A stretch of DNA of 64,000 bases. It comes from Arthrobacter sp. TPD3018. GTDB taxonomy: Bacteria > Pseudomonadota > Alphaproteobacteria > Sphingomonadales > Sphingomonadaceae. Position 1 is the stretch's first letter. Every line of letters begins with the position of its first letter. The notes beneath the pieces were generated by a model. It saw only the letters and a program-made list of their open reading frames with translations. It searched no databases and had not been told where the DNA came from. This document shows, in pieces, positions 36,775-45,503 of this stretch. A program made the translations under genes and the position numbers. The stretch lies in assembly GCA_003075315.1 (NCBI GenBank), contig QDFQ01000001.1:434001-498000 (forward strand), written 5' to 3'.

Positions 36775-36869
36775 CGTCATCCCCGCGCAGGCGGGGATCC
36801 AGACTGGCAAGCCTTTCGGCTCCATCCCAACGTCAGCCAATCTGGATTCCCGCCTGCGCGGGAATGACG
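36775..36869. repeat. REP-like palindrome pair (CGCGCAGGCG type)
   Basis: Arms CGTCATCCCCGCGCAGGCGG and CCGCCTGCGCGGGAATGACG, plus extended pairing GGATCCAGA/TCTGGATTCC inside. 36621-36959 contains these two repeats and no gene. Confidence 0.85.
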
Positions 36870-36959
36870 AAGAAGGGCAGGACCCGCTGCGACCGCCGGC
36901 TCACCGCCACCCACCACCTAACCCTTGCCAACCGCAGCATTCGTCCCGAAAGCGCAGGC

Positions 36960-37778
36960 ATGTTCGATCTCGACGCCTATCTCGCCCGCATCGGCCTGCC
37001 GGCCCGCGTGACCCCCGACGCCGAAGGCCTCGGCCGCCTGCAGCGCGAACACCGGTTGGCGATCCCGTTCGAAAACCTCGATGTCCGCCTTGGCCGCGGG
37101 ATCGCGATCGACAGCGCCAGCGTGTTCGCCAAGCTCGTCACCGCCAAGCGCGGCGGCTATTGCTTCGAACACAACCGCCTGTTCCTCGATGCGCTCGCCG
37201 CTTTGGGCTTCGATGCGCGCCCGCTGCTCGCCCGCGTCTGGCTCGGCGCGACTGAGGTGCCGCCGCTCACCCACACGTTCAGCCTCGTGACGATCGACGG
37301 CGCGGACTGGATCGCCGACGCTGGCTTCGGCGGCAGCTATGCGCCGGTGATGGCGCTGGTCGACGGGTGGGAGGTCGACGCCCCCGACGGTGCGCGCTTC
37401 CGCCTGACGCGCGACGCCGCGCACGGCTGGATGCTGCTGCGCAAGGGCGCCGCCGGCTCCACAGACGGCCGCGGCACGGGCGAGGGCTGGCAGCCGCAAT
37501 ACAGCTTCCACGAGACCGCCGTCGCCGATGCCGATCTCGCACTGTCCAACCATTGGACGTCGACCGCACCCGGCAGCCGCTTCACGCAGATGACGATCGC
37601 CAGCATCGTCCTGCCCCATGGCTTCGCGGGGCTCACCGATCGCCGCTACCACCGCCGCGCGGGCGACAACGACACCGCGGGCGAGATCTCCGATCCGCGC
37701 GTCTACCGTATGCGCATGTCGCTGATGTTCGGGATCGACCTGACCGCGGACGAGGTTGCAGCGCTGGAGCTGTTCTAG
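36960..37778 (+). CDS. Arylamine N-acetyltransferase (NAT)
   Basis: 272 residues with the full NAT triad: C68 (RGGYCFEHN), H105 (LTHTFSLV) and D120 (WIADAGFGG), almost the same numbering as characterised bacterial NATs. Transfers an acetyl group from acetyl-CoA to arylamines or hydrazines in the cytosol. ATG 36960 (MFDLDAYLARIGL) starts at the family N-terminus; codons upstream run through the repeat region. Physiological substrate unknown. Confidence 0.94.
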   Translation: MFDLDAYLARIGLPARVTPDAEGLGRLQREHRLAIPFENLDVRLGRGIAIDSASVFAKLVTAKRGGYCFEHNRLFLDALAALGFDARPLLARVWLGATEVPPLTHTFSLVTIDGADWIADAGFGGSYAPVMALVDGWEVDAPDGARFRLTRDAAHGWMLLRKGAAGSTDGRGTGEGWQPQYSFHETAVADADLALSNHWTSTAPGSRFTQMTIASIVLPHGFAGLTDRRYHRRAGDNDTAGEISDPRVYRMRMSLMFGIDLTADEVAALELF

Positions 37779-37783
37779 AAGTT

Positions 37784-37870
37784 CGTCACGCCGGGCTCGA
37801 CCCGGGGTCCCGCTTCTTCTGCTGCCCGCCGCCGTGAGAAGCGGGACCCCGGGTCAAGCCCGGGGTGACG
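37784..37870. repeat. REP-like palindrome pair (GGGCTCGACCC type)
   Basis: Arms CGTCACGCCGGGCTCGACCC and GGGTCAAGCCCGGGGTGACG, with inner GGGGTCCCGCTTC/GAAGCGGGACCCC pairing. Lies between convergent NAT and GntR genes. Confidence 0.85.
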
Positions 37871-37883
37871 GGGAAATGTGGGC

Positions 37884-38240
37884 CTAGACCCGTTCAGCGT
37901 TCAGCAAATCCGCCGCGTCGAGGCCCAGCAGGTCGATATAGCTGCGGATCCGCGGCCACTGATTTTCGATGAAGCTCGCGCGTTCCGCCGCGCGCAGCTT
38001 GTCCGCCGCGCCGGGCAGCACGAACATGCCGACACCGCGCCGCACCTCGACATAGCCGTCGTCCTGGAAGCTCTGATACGCCTTGGCGACCGTCAGCGGA
38101 TTGGCGCCATGTTCGGCGGCGAAGGCGCGGACCGAAGGAAGCTGGTCACCCGTGCGGTAATCGCCGCGCAGGATCCCGGCGGCGATGGTGCCACGCAGCC
38201 GGATGTAGACCGGGCTGTCCTCGTTGCTGAGCGCTGTCAT
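37884..38240 (-). CDS. GntR-family regulator (YtrA subfamily)
   Basis: 118 residues: a winged-helix GntR domain (VYIRLRGTIAAGILRGDYRT, QLPSVRAFAAEHGANPLTVA) and only a short helical C-terminus. This is the YtrA layout, which usually represses its own operon and nearby ABC transporters. No transporter gene is adjacent here, so the target is unclear. Followed by a REP pair, preceded by a 77-nt gap to the nitroreductase gene on the same strand. Confidence 0.88.
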   Translation of the reverse strand: MTALSNEDSPVYIRLRGTIAAGILRGDYRTGDQLPSVRAFAAEHGANPLTVAKAYQSFQDDGYVEVRRGVGMFVLPGAADKLRAAERASFIENQWPRIRSYIDLLGLDAADLLNAERV

Positions 38241-38317
38241 GGTTGTTTAATACACCAGTCGCGCGAAAGGTCCATCCCAAACCTTTCTGTCCGAACCTGC
38301 CTTAAAATCCCGCGCGA

Positions 38318-38887
38318 TCAGGGCCAGTGGCTGATCACGCGTGCCAGATCGGGACGGGGCCGTTCGTCGAGCGGCCTGCCGGGCGTCCCGAGGAAGACGA
38401 AGCCCGCGATCCGCTCGTGCGGCCCGCCGAACGCATCGCGCACCACTTCCGAAAAGGTCGGCCAGCCCGTCAGCCATCCGCCCGCAAAGCCCATCGCATG
38501 CGCGGCATGCAGCAGGTTCATCGTCGCCGCGCCGGCCGACAGCTCCTGCTCCCAGCGCGGAATGTGGCTGGTCGTGCTGGGCGAGGACAGGACGACGACC
38601 AAAGCCGGCGCCTGATGCGCGAACTGCTCCAGCGATTCAATTTCGGTCCGCGCCGCCTGCGGGCGTTCCGCGCGATAGGCGTCGGTGATCAGCGTCGCGA
38701 GCGCCGCGCGATCGTCGACGATGACGAAGCGCCAGGGCGCGAGTTTGCCATGGTCCGGCGTGCGCGCGGCGATGGCGATCATCTGCTCGAGCTGCGCGGG
38801 CGAGGGGCCCGGCGCGATCAGGTCGCGCGGCTTGCCCGAGCGGCGTGTGGTCAGCAACGAAAGCGGCGTGGAGGTGTCGTTGAACAT
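38318..38887 (-). CDS. Nitroreductase-family protein (YdjA-like)
   Basis: 189 residues. The FMN-binding N-terminal motif TTRRSGKPRDL, APWRFVIVDD and the Gly-rich GFAGGWLTGWP match small one-domain nitroreductases such as YdjA, flavin enzymes that reduce nitro or quinone compounds with NAD(P)H. I took MFNDTSTPL at 38887 as start; an ATG at 38899 is in frame. The stop is 77 nt from the GntR gene on the same strand. Confidence 0.88.
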   Translation of the reverse strand: MFNDTSTPLSLLTTRRSGKPRDLIAPGPSPAQLEQMIAIAARTPDHGKLAPWRFVIVDDRAALATLITDAYRAERPQAARTEIESLEQFAHQAPALVVVLSSPSTTSHIPRWEQELSAGAATMNLLHAAHAMGFAGGWLTGWPTFSEVVRDAFGGPHERIAGFVFLGTPGRPLDERPRPDLARVISHWP

Positions 38888-39004
38888 GGGCGCCGCCATA
38901 GCCCCGAGACGCCGATGTTTACAGTCGCGGCTTTGTCGTTACTCTTGATACCATTAACGACGATGCGCGCGCAGCGATGCGGCACAGTTCAGGGAGCGTA
39001 ACGA

Positions 39005-40819
39005 ATGGTGGACACCCCGACCGCGGACAACCGCGGCGAGCCTGACATCAGCCATATCAATCCGGCCGCCGAAGGCACGTGGTTCGGCCACCCCCGCCAG
39101 CTCGCCCGCCTGTTCACCACTGAAATGTGGGAACGCTTCGGCTATTACGGTATGCGCGCGCTGCTGACGCTCTATCTGACGCAGCATTTCCTGTTCGGCG
39201 ACCGCGCCGCGACCGGTCTGTACGGTGGCTATACCGCGCTGGTGTACCTCACCCCGCTCGTCGGCGGCTATCTGGCGGACCAGTATCTGGGCTCGAAGCG
39301 CGCGGTGAAGTTCGGCGCGATCCTGATGGCCTTGGGCTATTTCACGCTCGCCTTCGGCGGCCAGCCCGCCAAGCCCTATGCGACGATCGACGGCCAGCGC
39401 TACGAGGTCGCCGTCGCGCAGGTGAACGGCGTCGAGACGCGCTACGTCATCGACGGCACGCAGAAACTGGCGATCAAGGGCAATGACGACGGCACCGTCG
39501 CGCTGCTTGGGGCGGACGGCCAGCCGCAGCGCACGATCGCCAAGGGCGGCTTCGCCTCTGATGGTGAACGCAGCGCCTTCTACACCACGCTGATGCTGAT
39601 CGCGCTCTGCATGGTCTCGGTCGGCAACGGCTTCTTCAAGCCCAATATCTCGACGATGGTCGGGGAACTCTATGCCCAGGGCGACCGACGCCGCGACAGC
39701 GGCTTCACCATCTTTTACATGGGCATCAACCTCGGCTCGCTGCTCTCGCAATTCCTCTGTCCGCTGCTTGCGGTGGGTATTCCCGGCGTCTGGGCGGGCC
39801 TCGGCTGGTGGGCGGGCTTCGGCCTCGCCGCGGTCGGCATGCTGCTGTCGTGGATCCTCGTCCAGTTCGATGGCGGCCGCCTCAACGGCTATGGCGAACA
39901 GCCCGCCGGCCAGCCCGCCAACCGCACGCTTGGCATCTACGCCGCGGCGCTGATCGGCATCCCCTTGTTCTACCTCCTGTTCGTCAACCTGATGAACAGC
40001 GCGGAATCGACCGCGGGTGCGGGCTCGATCGTCGCCTACGTCCTGGCGCTGCCGCTGATGGGCAAGTTGCTGTTCGGCACCTTCATCATCGCCGTCCCCG
40101 GCATCCTGATCTGGAGCTTCGTGTCGGGTAGCCGCACCGAATTTCAGATGATGCTGGCGGCGATGGTACTCATCACCTTCAACGTCGTGTTCTGGACGCT
40201 GTTCGAACAGGCCGGCTCCAGCCTCACGCTGTTCGCCGATCGCAACACCGACCTTCACATCTTCGGCTATCCGATCTCGGCCGGGCAGACGCAGACGTTC
40301 AATGCTTTGTTCATCGTGCTCTTCGCCCCCGTCATGGCGGCGATGTGGACGAAGCTTGCCGCCGCAGGTCGCGAACCGTCGATTCCCGTCAAGTTCGGCA
40401 TTGCGCTGATGGGCGTCGGCGCGGGCTTCCTGTTCCTCGTCTTCGGCAGCCGCTTCGTCGGCCCCGATTTCAAGGTCGGCATCTGGTGGCTCGCAGGGCT
40501 GTACCTGATCCACAGCCTTGCCGAACTGTGCATCTCGCCGGTCGGCCTGTCGATGATCACCAAGCTGTCGATCGCGCGCATCGTCGGCCTGATGATGGGC
40601 GTGTGGTTCCTCTCGATCTCGGTCGCGCAATATTTCGCCGGCATGATCGCGCAGGTCGCCAGCGTCGAAACCGTTGGCGGTCAGGTCACGAACCTGAAGG
40701 TCAGCCTCGATACCTACAACGGCGTCTTCACCCTCATTGCCGAATGGGCGATCGGCCTCGGCATCGTCCTGCTGCTGCTGTCCTGGCCGCTCAAGAAGTG
40801 GATGCACGGCGTGAAGTAA
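39005..40819 (+). CDS. POT-family proton-coupled peptide transporter
   Basis: 604 residues, about 12-14 transmembrane helices. The POT signature is clear (FTTEMWERFGYYGMRALLTL and FYMGINLGSLLS), with ExxERF at the first helix for proton coupling. An extra-membrane insert of about 55 residues (about 123-180, KPYATIDGQRYEV...) between helices 3-4 is unlike the E. coli paralogs. Imports di/tripeptides with protons. Stands alone, divergent from the nitroreductase gene. Confidence 0.93.
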   Translation: MVDTPTADNRGEPDISHINPAAEGTWFGHPRQLARLFTTEMWERFGYYGMRALLTLYLTQHFLFGDRAATGLYGGYTALVYLTPLVGGYLADQYLGSKRAVKFGAILMALGYFTLAFGGQPAKPYATIDGQRYEVAVAQVNGVETRYVIDGTQKLAIKGNDDGTVALLGADGQPQRTIAKGGFASDGERSAFYTTLMLIALCMVSVGNGFFKPNISTMVGELYAQGDRRRDSGFTIFYMGINLGSLLSQFLCPLLAVGIPGVWAGLGWWAGFGLAAVGMLLSWILVQFDGGRLNGYGEQPAGQPANRTLGIYAAALIGIPLFYLLFVNLMNSAESTAGAGSIVAYVLALPLMGKLLFGTFIIAVPGILIWSFVSGSRTEFQMMLAAMVLITFNVVFWTLFEQAGSSLTLFADRNTDLHIFGYPISAGQTQTFNALFIVLFAPVMAAMWTKLAAAGREPSIPVKFGIALMGVGAGFLFLVFGSRFVGPDFKVGIWWLAGLYLIHSLAELCISPVGLSMITKLSIARIVGLMMGVWFLSISVAQYFAGMIAQVASVETVGGQVTNLKVSLDTYNGVFTLIAEWAIGLGIVLLLLSWPLKKWMHGVK

Positions 40820-40828
40820 GCCCCACTT

Positions 40829-40961
40829 CCTCCCCTGCTTTTGCAGGGGAGGGGGACCGCCGCCGAAGGCGGTGGTGGAGGGGCGGTGCGCAGCACCGGC
40901 TTCGCCGGCCCCTCCACCACCCGGCTAGGCCGGGCGGTCCCCCTCCCCGCGAAGCGGGGAG
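40829..40961. repeat. CCTCCCC...GGGGAGG repeat overlapping a gene end
   Basis: Outer arms CCTCCCCTGCTTTTGCAGGG and CCCTCCCCGCGAAGCGGGGA; inner GGACCGCCGCCGAAGGCGG / CCACCACCCGGC..GGGCGGTCC. It overlaps the last 37 nt of the symporter gene and supplies its stop codon. Confidence 0.85.
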
Positions 40962-42175
40962 AATTTGCCCACCACACTCGTCACCGCCACATCCATCGTC
41001 GCATTGCCCACCGTCCGGAACAGGTCCGGCACCGTCTCCACCGCCACCAGCAACCCCAGCGCCTCGATCGGCACGCCCATCGCGAACGCCACCGGCGCGA
41101 CGCTGGCGAAGAAGCTGATCGTCCCCGGCAGCGACACCGACCCCATCGTCGTGATCGCCGCGGTCGCCACGCCCGCCGCCAGCTGCCCCGGCCCGATCGG
41201 CACCCCCAGCCAGTGCGCGACGTACAGCGCCACCGCCAGGTTCATCGCCGGACTGGTCGCTCGAAAGATCGCCACCGCCACCGGCAGCACGATCCCCGCG
41301 GTCGCCGGCGCCACGCCGATCGCTTCCGATCCCTTCAGCATCGCCGGCAAGGACGCGAGCGAGCTTTGCGTGCTGATCGCAATCCCCTGCGCCGGCGCCA
41401 CCGCCTTGGCGAAGGCGCGTATCGGCACTCCTCCGAACACCCGTGCCACGCCATAGCCCGCCAGCAGCACGATAAAGCCGATCGTCGACACCAGCACGAT
41501 GTAGTGGACCAGCGCGCCGAACGCCGCCGCCCCGGTCCGCGCGCCGACGCCATAGGCAAGCGCGAAGATGCCAATCGGCGCCAGCTTCAGCACCCAGCCG
41601 ATGATCACCAGCATGGCGTCCGTGATGCTCTGGAACAGGTCGGTCAGCCGCTTGCGCGACTCCGCCTCCAGCCGCGTGATCGCGAAGGCGAAGGCCAACG
41701 TGAACACGGTCAGCGGCAGAAACGCGTCCCCCGATGCCGCCGCGACGACGTTGGTCGGCACGATCGTGTTGAAGAAATCGGCCAGCGTCGGCACCTTGCC
41801 CATCACCGGCGCCGCGGTCAGCGCCGCGCGCAAGGCCTGCGACCACGCGTCAGGTAGCGGCCACGCATCGAGCAACAGCGGCATCACCGCCGCCGACATC
41901 AGCGTCGTCCCCCACAGCACCACCACGAACAGCGCCACCGCGCGTCCCGCGATCCGTCCGGCGCGTGCCGCTTCCGCGGTGGCGGCGATCCCCGTAACCA
42001 GCAGCCCGACGATCAGCGGCACGATCACCATCTGGAGCGCGTGCAGCCACGCCTCGCCGATCGGCTGGGTGACGGTCGTCACCGCCAGCGCCCAGTCCCG
42101 GTGGATCGCCACCCCCAGAATGCCGAGCGCGATGCCGGCGACGAGCGCCAGAAGGATACGGGTGGCTTGCGACAT
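40925..42175 (-). CDS. Dicarboxylate/amino acid:cation symporter (DAACS family)
   Basis: 416 residues with about eight transmembrane helices and two reentrant loops. Family features are the serine-rich hairpin (STQSSLASLPAML), NLAVALYVAHWLG and the GTISFFASVAPVAFAMG region (usual NxxGD motif partly changed). DctA/GltP proteins import C4-dicarboxylates or glutamate/aspartate with cations. The last dozen residues (SPLRGEGDRPA) are encoded by an intergenic repeat. Start MSQATR at 42175; upstream in-frame codons lie antisense to glmM. Confidence 0.85.
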   Translation of the reverse strand: MSQATRILLALVAGIALGILGVAIHRDWALAVTTVTQPIGEAWLHALQMVIVPLIVGLLVTGIAATAEAARAGRIAGRAVALFVVVLWGTTLMSAAVMPLLLDAWPLPDAWSQALRAALTAAPVMGKVPTLADFFNTIVPTNVVAAASGDAFLPLTVFTLAFAFAITRLEAESRKRLTDLFQSITDAMLVIIGWVLKLAPIGIFALAYGVGARTGAAAFGALVHYIVLVSTIGFIVLLAGYGVARVFGGVPIRAFAKAVAPAQGIAISTQSSLASLPAMLKGSEAIGVAPATAGIVLPVAVAIFRATSPAMNLAVALYVAHWLGVPIGPGQLAAGVATAAITTMGSVSLPGTISFFASVAPVAFAMGVPIEALGLLVAVETVPDLFRTVGNATMDVAVTSVVGKFSPLRGEGDRPA

Positions 42176-42233
42176 CGGGTTCCTTGGCGCATCGGGAAAA
42201 CACGAAAACGCATAGCGGGACGGAAACCACGCG

Positions 42234-43574
42234 ATGGCAAGGAAATACTTCGGCACCGACGGAATTCGCGGGCTGACCAACGCGGGCGCGATGACCGCGG
42301 CGATGGCGATGAAGGTCGGCATGGCGGCCGGCGCCTATTTCCAGCGCGGCGATCACAAGCACCGCGTGCTGATCGGCAAGGACACGCGCCTGTCGGGCTA
42401 TATGCTCGAATCCGCGCTCGTCGCGGGCTTCACAAGCGCCGGCATGGACGTCATCATGGTCGGCCCGCTGCCCACCCCGGCAGTGGCGATGCTCACGCAG
42501 ACGATGCGCGCGGACATCGGCGTGATGATCTCGGCCAGCCACAACCCCTTTGCCGACAACGGCATCAAGCTGTTCGGCCCCGATGGCTACAAATTGTCCG
42601 ACGAGGCCGAACTGACCATCGAGGGCCTGATCGACAGCGACGTGGCCCTGGCACCCGCCGCACAGATCGGCCGCGCGCGCCGCATCGACGACGCGCAGGG
42701 TCGCTACATCCATTTCGCCAAGAACACCTTCCCCACCGACCTGCGGCTCGACGGGCTGCGCGTCGTCATCGATTGCGCCAACGGCGCCGCGTACAAGGTC
42801 GCGCCCTCCGCGCTGTGGGAATTGGGCGCGGACATCATCGCGATCGGCGTCACGCCCAATGGCGTCAACATCAACGACGGCGTCGGCTCGACGGCGCCGC
42901 AGACGCTGTCCGAAACCGTCGTCGCCAGCGGCGCCGACATCGGCATCGCGCTGGATGGGGACGCCGACCGCCTGATCGTCGTCGACGAACAGGGCAGGGT
43001 GGTCGACGGCGACCAGCTGATGGCGACGATCGCCGCCGGCTGGGCGCGCCGCGGCCGGCTGGCGGGCGGCGGCCTCGTCGCGACGGTCATGTCGAACCTC
43101 GGCCTCGAACGCCATTTGAAGGCGCAGGGCCTCGGCCTCGTCCGCACGTCGGTCGGCGACCGCTACGTGCTCGAAAAGATGCGTTCGTCGGGCTACAATG
43201 TCGGCGGCGAACAGTCGGGCCACATCATCCTGTCGGATTACGGCACCACCGGCGACGGCCTCGTCGCCGCGTTGCAGGTGCTCGCCGAACTGAAGCGCGC
43301 CGGCGCGCCGGCCAGCGAAGTGCTCCACCGCTTCGAACCGCTGCCGCAATTGCTCAAGAACGTCCGCTTCGCCGGCGGCAAGCCCCTGGAGGCCCAGTCG
43401 GTCAAGGACGTGATCGCCGCCGCCGAAGCCGAGCTCGCCGGCACCGGCCGCCTCGTCATCCGCCCTTCGGGTACCGAACCGGTGATCCGCGTGATGGCGG
43501 AGGGCGACGATGCGGCACAGGTCGAAACGCTCGTCGACCGCATCTGCGATGCCGTCCGTCAGGCTGCCGCCTGA
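42234..43574 (+). CDS. glmM: Phosphoglucosamine mutase
   Basis: 446 residues. The phosphoserine loop is S102 in [13 protein letters not shown], metal loop [11 protein letters not shown] and sugar-binding [18 protein letters not shown]. Converts glucosamine-6-P to glucosamine-1-P for peptidoglycan and LPS precursors. Starts [13 protein letters not shown]. The stop overlaps the following DUF1272 gene by 1 nt. Confidence 0.97.
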   Translation: MARKYFGTDGIRGLTNAGAMTAAMAMKVGMAAGAYFQRGDHKHRVLIGKDTRLSGYMLESALVAGFTSAGMDVIMVGPLPTPAVAMLTQTMRADIGVMISASHNPFADNGIKLFGPDGYKLSDEAELTIEGLIDSDVALAPAAQIGRARRIDDAQGRYIHFAKNTFPTDLRLDGLRVVIDCANGAAYKVAPSALWELGADIIAIGVTPNGVNINDGVGSTAPQTLSETVVASGADIGIALDGDADRLIVVDEQGRVVDGDQLMATIAAGWARRGRLAGGGLVATVMSNLGLERHLKAQGLGLVRTSVGDRYVLEKMRSSGYNVGGEQSGHIILSDYGTTGDGLVAALQVLAELKRAGAPASEVLHRFEPLPQLLKNVRFAGGKPLEAQSVKDVIAAAEAELAGTGRLVIRPSGTEPVIRVMAEGDDAAQVETLVDRICDAVRQAAA

Positions 43575-43798
43575 TGCTGGAGATGCGCCCCGACTGCGAA
43601 CGCTGCGGCATGGACCTGCCAGCGGACGAACCCGGCGCGTTCATCTGCTCGATGGAATGCACCTTCTGCACCGAATGCGCCGACGGACTCGACGAACGCT
43701 GCCCCAATTGCAGCGGCGAACTCCTCGACCGCCCGACCCGGCTTGGTAAAACCCTGAAGGCGAACCCCGCCGTCACCGAACGCCGCTTCCAGGCCTGA
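43574..43798 (+). CDS. DUF1272 zinc-ribbon protein
   Basis: 74 residues opening [20 protein letters not shown] and containing eight Cys in CxxC-like pairs (CERC, CSMEC-TFC-TEC, CPNC), so it should bind one or two zinc ions. TGATG coupling to glmM suggests cotranslation. Members are small and uncharacterised; a role linked to cell-wall metabolism is only suggested by position. Confidence 0.85.
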   Translation: MLEMRPDCERCGMDLPADEPGAFICSMECTFCTECADGLDERCPNCSGELLDRPTRLGKTLKANPAVTERRFQA

Positions 43799-43807
43799 CC
43801 CTCAATC

Positions 43808-43912
43808 CGTCATCCCGGCGAACGCCGGGATCCATGGACACGGCGCAGCCAGCGTCGGCGCACCACCGCGACCTCACCGCCACCATGGATCCCGGCATTC
43901 GCCGGGATGACG
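43808..43912. repeat. REP-like palindrome pair (CGGCGAACGCCG type)
   Basis: Arms CGTCATCCCGGCGAACGCCG and CGGCATTCGCCGGGATGACG, with inner GGATCCATGG/CCATGGATCC. Confidence 0.85.
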
Positions 43913-43921
43913 AACAATTTT

Positions 43922-44070
43922 GGTTCACGCGGAGACGGGGAGACGCGGAGGTGTCGCTCTCGATCCGCGGCAGCTCTCACCAAAACGGTTCAGCAATGGA
44001 CCCCGCTCGCGAAGCGTGTCACCCATCTCGCAAGCGCAACCCTCCGCGTCTCCGCGTCTCCGCGTGGACC
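43922..44070. repeat. Inverted repeat, GCGGAGACG type
   Basis: 30-bp arms 43922-43951 and 44041-44070, 28 of 30 complementary, made of repeated GCGGAGACG units (GGTTCACGCGGAGACGGGG / CCGCGTCTCCGCGTGGACC). Different in sequence from the REP pair beside it. Confidence 0.85.
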
Positions 44071-44099
44071 CAATCCCCATCGCCCCAGGCACCGCAGAT

Positions 44100-44210
44100 G
44101 GTTCACGCAAAGCCGCGAAGCCGCAAAGAGGTCCTGCGGCGCATTCGCCGACAGGATCAAGCGCCACCCCACACGCCCCCTCTTCGCGTCTTAGCGTCTT
44201 CGCGCGAACC
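44100..44210. repeat. Inverted repeat, GCGAAGACG type
   Basis: 32-bp arms 44100-44131 and 44179-44210, 26 of 32 complementary, starting GGTTCACGCAAAGCCGCGAA and ending GTCTTCGCGCGAACC. Related in layout to the preceding element. Confidence 0.8.
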
Positions 44211-44217
44211 AAAACCG

Positions 44218-44357
44218 CTGTCCTACACGCCCCCAAATATGCCATGGCAAACCACCATGGCTCACCTGACAAGCCACACCCCCGCCATCGTCGTCCCAAC
44301 GCCCCAGCACGGGGAGCGATTCCGGACGTTACGTACCGTCCACTTCGTCCACTTCCG
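44218..44357 (+). repeat. Dispersed CTGTCCTACA/GTCCACTT element, copy A
   Basis: Begins CTGTCCTACACGC and ends with a 34-nt block 44324-44357 containing GTACCGTCCACTTCGTCC and ACTTCCG. It ends 9 nt before the thiD start. The 34-nt block is shared at 33 of 34 positions with 59824-59857 (inverted). The middle is not conserved. Confidence 0.8.
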
Positions 44358-44366
44358 GCATCACAT

Positions 44367-45503
44367 ATGATCCCCCGCGTCCTCATCATCGCCGGATCCG
44401 ATTCGGGCGGCGGCGCCGGTATCCAGGCGGATATCAAGACCGTCACGATGCTCGGCGGCCACGCCATGACCGCGATCACCGCGATCACCGCACAGAATAC
44501 GTTGGGGGTGCAGGCGGTGCATCCCGTCCCCGTCGACATGGTCGTCGCGCAGATGACGAGCGTCCTCGACGACATCGGCGTCGACGCGGTGAAGATCGGC
44601 ATGATCGGATCGGCCGCGACCGTCCACGCCGTCGCCGACGTGCTGGAGGCGCTCGCCGTCCCCGTCGTCTTCGACCCGGTGATGATCGCGACCAGCGGTT
44701 CCGTCCTCGCCGACGCCGACACGATCGCCGCCTTTGCGCGGCTGATGCGCTGCGCCACGGTCATCACGCCCAACCTGCCCGAACTCGCCGCGCTCGGCGG
44801 CATCGACGCGGTGCGCGCGGGCGGTGCCGCGATCCTTGCCAAGGGCGGCCATGCCCCCGGCGACACCGTGTTTGATCGCCTGATTTACGCCGACGGCACC
44901 GAGCGGACCTGGTCCAACCCCCGCATCGACACGCGCCACAGCCACGGCACCGGCTGCACGCTCGCCAGCGCGATCGCCACCGGCCTCGCCGCTGGCCTGT
45001 CGCTCGGCGCCGCCGTCGCGCGCGGGATCGGGTTCGTCCGTATCGCGCTGCACGGGGCACCGGGCCTCGGCGCCGGGCACGGCCCGATGGGGCATGCCCG
45101 TGTCCGCATGGACAGCGACCTCGGCGGCCTCAGCCCCAATCAGGTGACGCTGCCCGCGACCGACCACGCCGCGTCCTTCGCCTTCTTTCGCACCCTCGGC
45201 CTCACCCCGATCGTCGACAGCGCCGGCCGCTACGCCCGCTTCGAAAGCACCGCCGGCACGACGCTGTCGATCGAGGCGGCGGACGAGATCGACGGTCGCC
45301 CGATCCTGTTCCTTGAAACCGCCGACCTCGACGCCGCCGTCGCCCGCCTTCGCGCCGCCGGGCACGCCGTCGCCGATCCGGTCGCGCAACCCTGGGGCTG
45401 GCGAGAGGCGCGGGTCACCGATCCCGCCGGCAATGCGCTCTGTCTCTACACCGCTGGCGAACATCGCCGCTTCCCGCCATGGCGCCTCGCATGCCCGGAC
45501 TGA
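44367..45503 (+). CDS. thiD: HMP(-P) kinase ThiD fused to a C-terminal VOC (glyoxalase-like) domain
   Basis: 378 residues. Residues 1-245 are a complete ThiD: VLIIAGSDSGGGAGIQADIK, DPVMIATSG and the anion hole HSHGTGCTLASAIA. It phosphorylates hydroxymethylpyrimidine for thiamine synthesis. Residues about 257-366 form a VOC-fold unit (DHAASFAFFRTLGLTP, WGWREARVTDPAGNALCLY), as in glyoxalase/bleomycin-resistance proteins. No stop or frameshift separates them. ATG 44367; upstream in-frame codons cross repeats. Role of the added domain is unknown. Confidence 0.9.
   Translation: MIPRVLIIAGSDSGGGAGIQADIKTVTMLGGHAMTAITAITAQNTLGVQAVHPVPVDMVVAQMTSVLDDIGVDAVKIGMIGSAATVHAVADVLEALAVPVVFDPVMIATSGSVLADADTIAAFARLMRCATVITPNLPELAALGGIDAVRAGGAAILAKGGHAPGDTVFDRLIYADGTERTWSNPRIDTRHSHGTGCTLASAIATGLAAGLSLGAAVARGIGFVRIALHGAPGLGAGHGPMGHARVRMDSDLGGLSPNQVTLPATDHAASFAFFRTLGLTPIVDSAGRYARFESTAGTTLSIEAADEIDGRPILFLETADLDAAVARLRAAGHAVADPVAQPWGWREARVTDPAGNALCLYTAGEHRRFPPWRLACPD

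Noticed and set aside
38954..40807. A 617-codon minus-strand frame opposite the POT transporter
   Set aside because: His/Arg/Asp-rich antisense sequence without any membrane or domain signal.
44367..45503. Frameshift joining thiD and a separate VOC gene
   Set aside because: The frame is continuous with no stop or internal ribosome site between the domains, so it is read as a true fusion.
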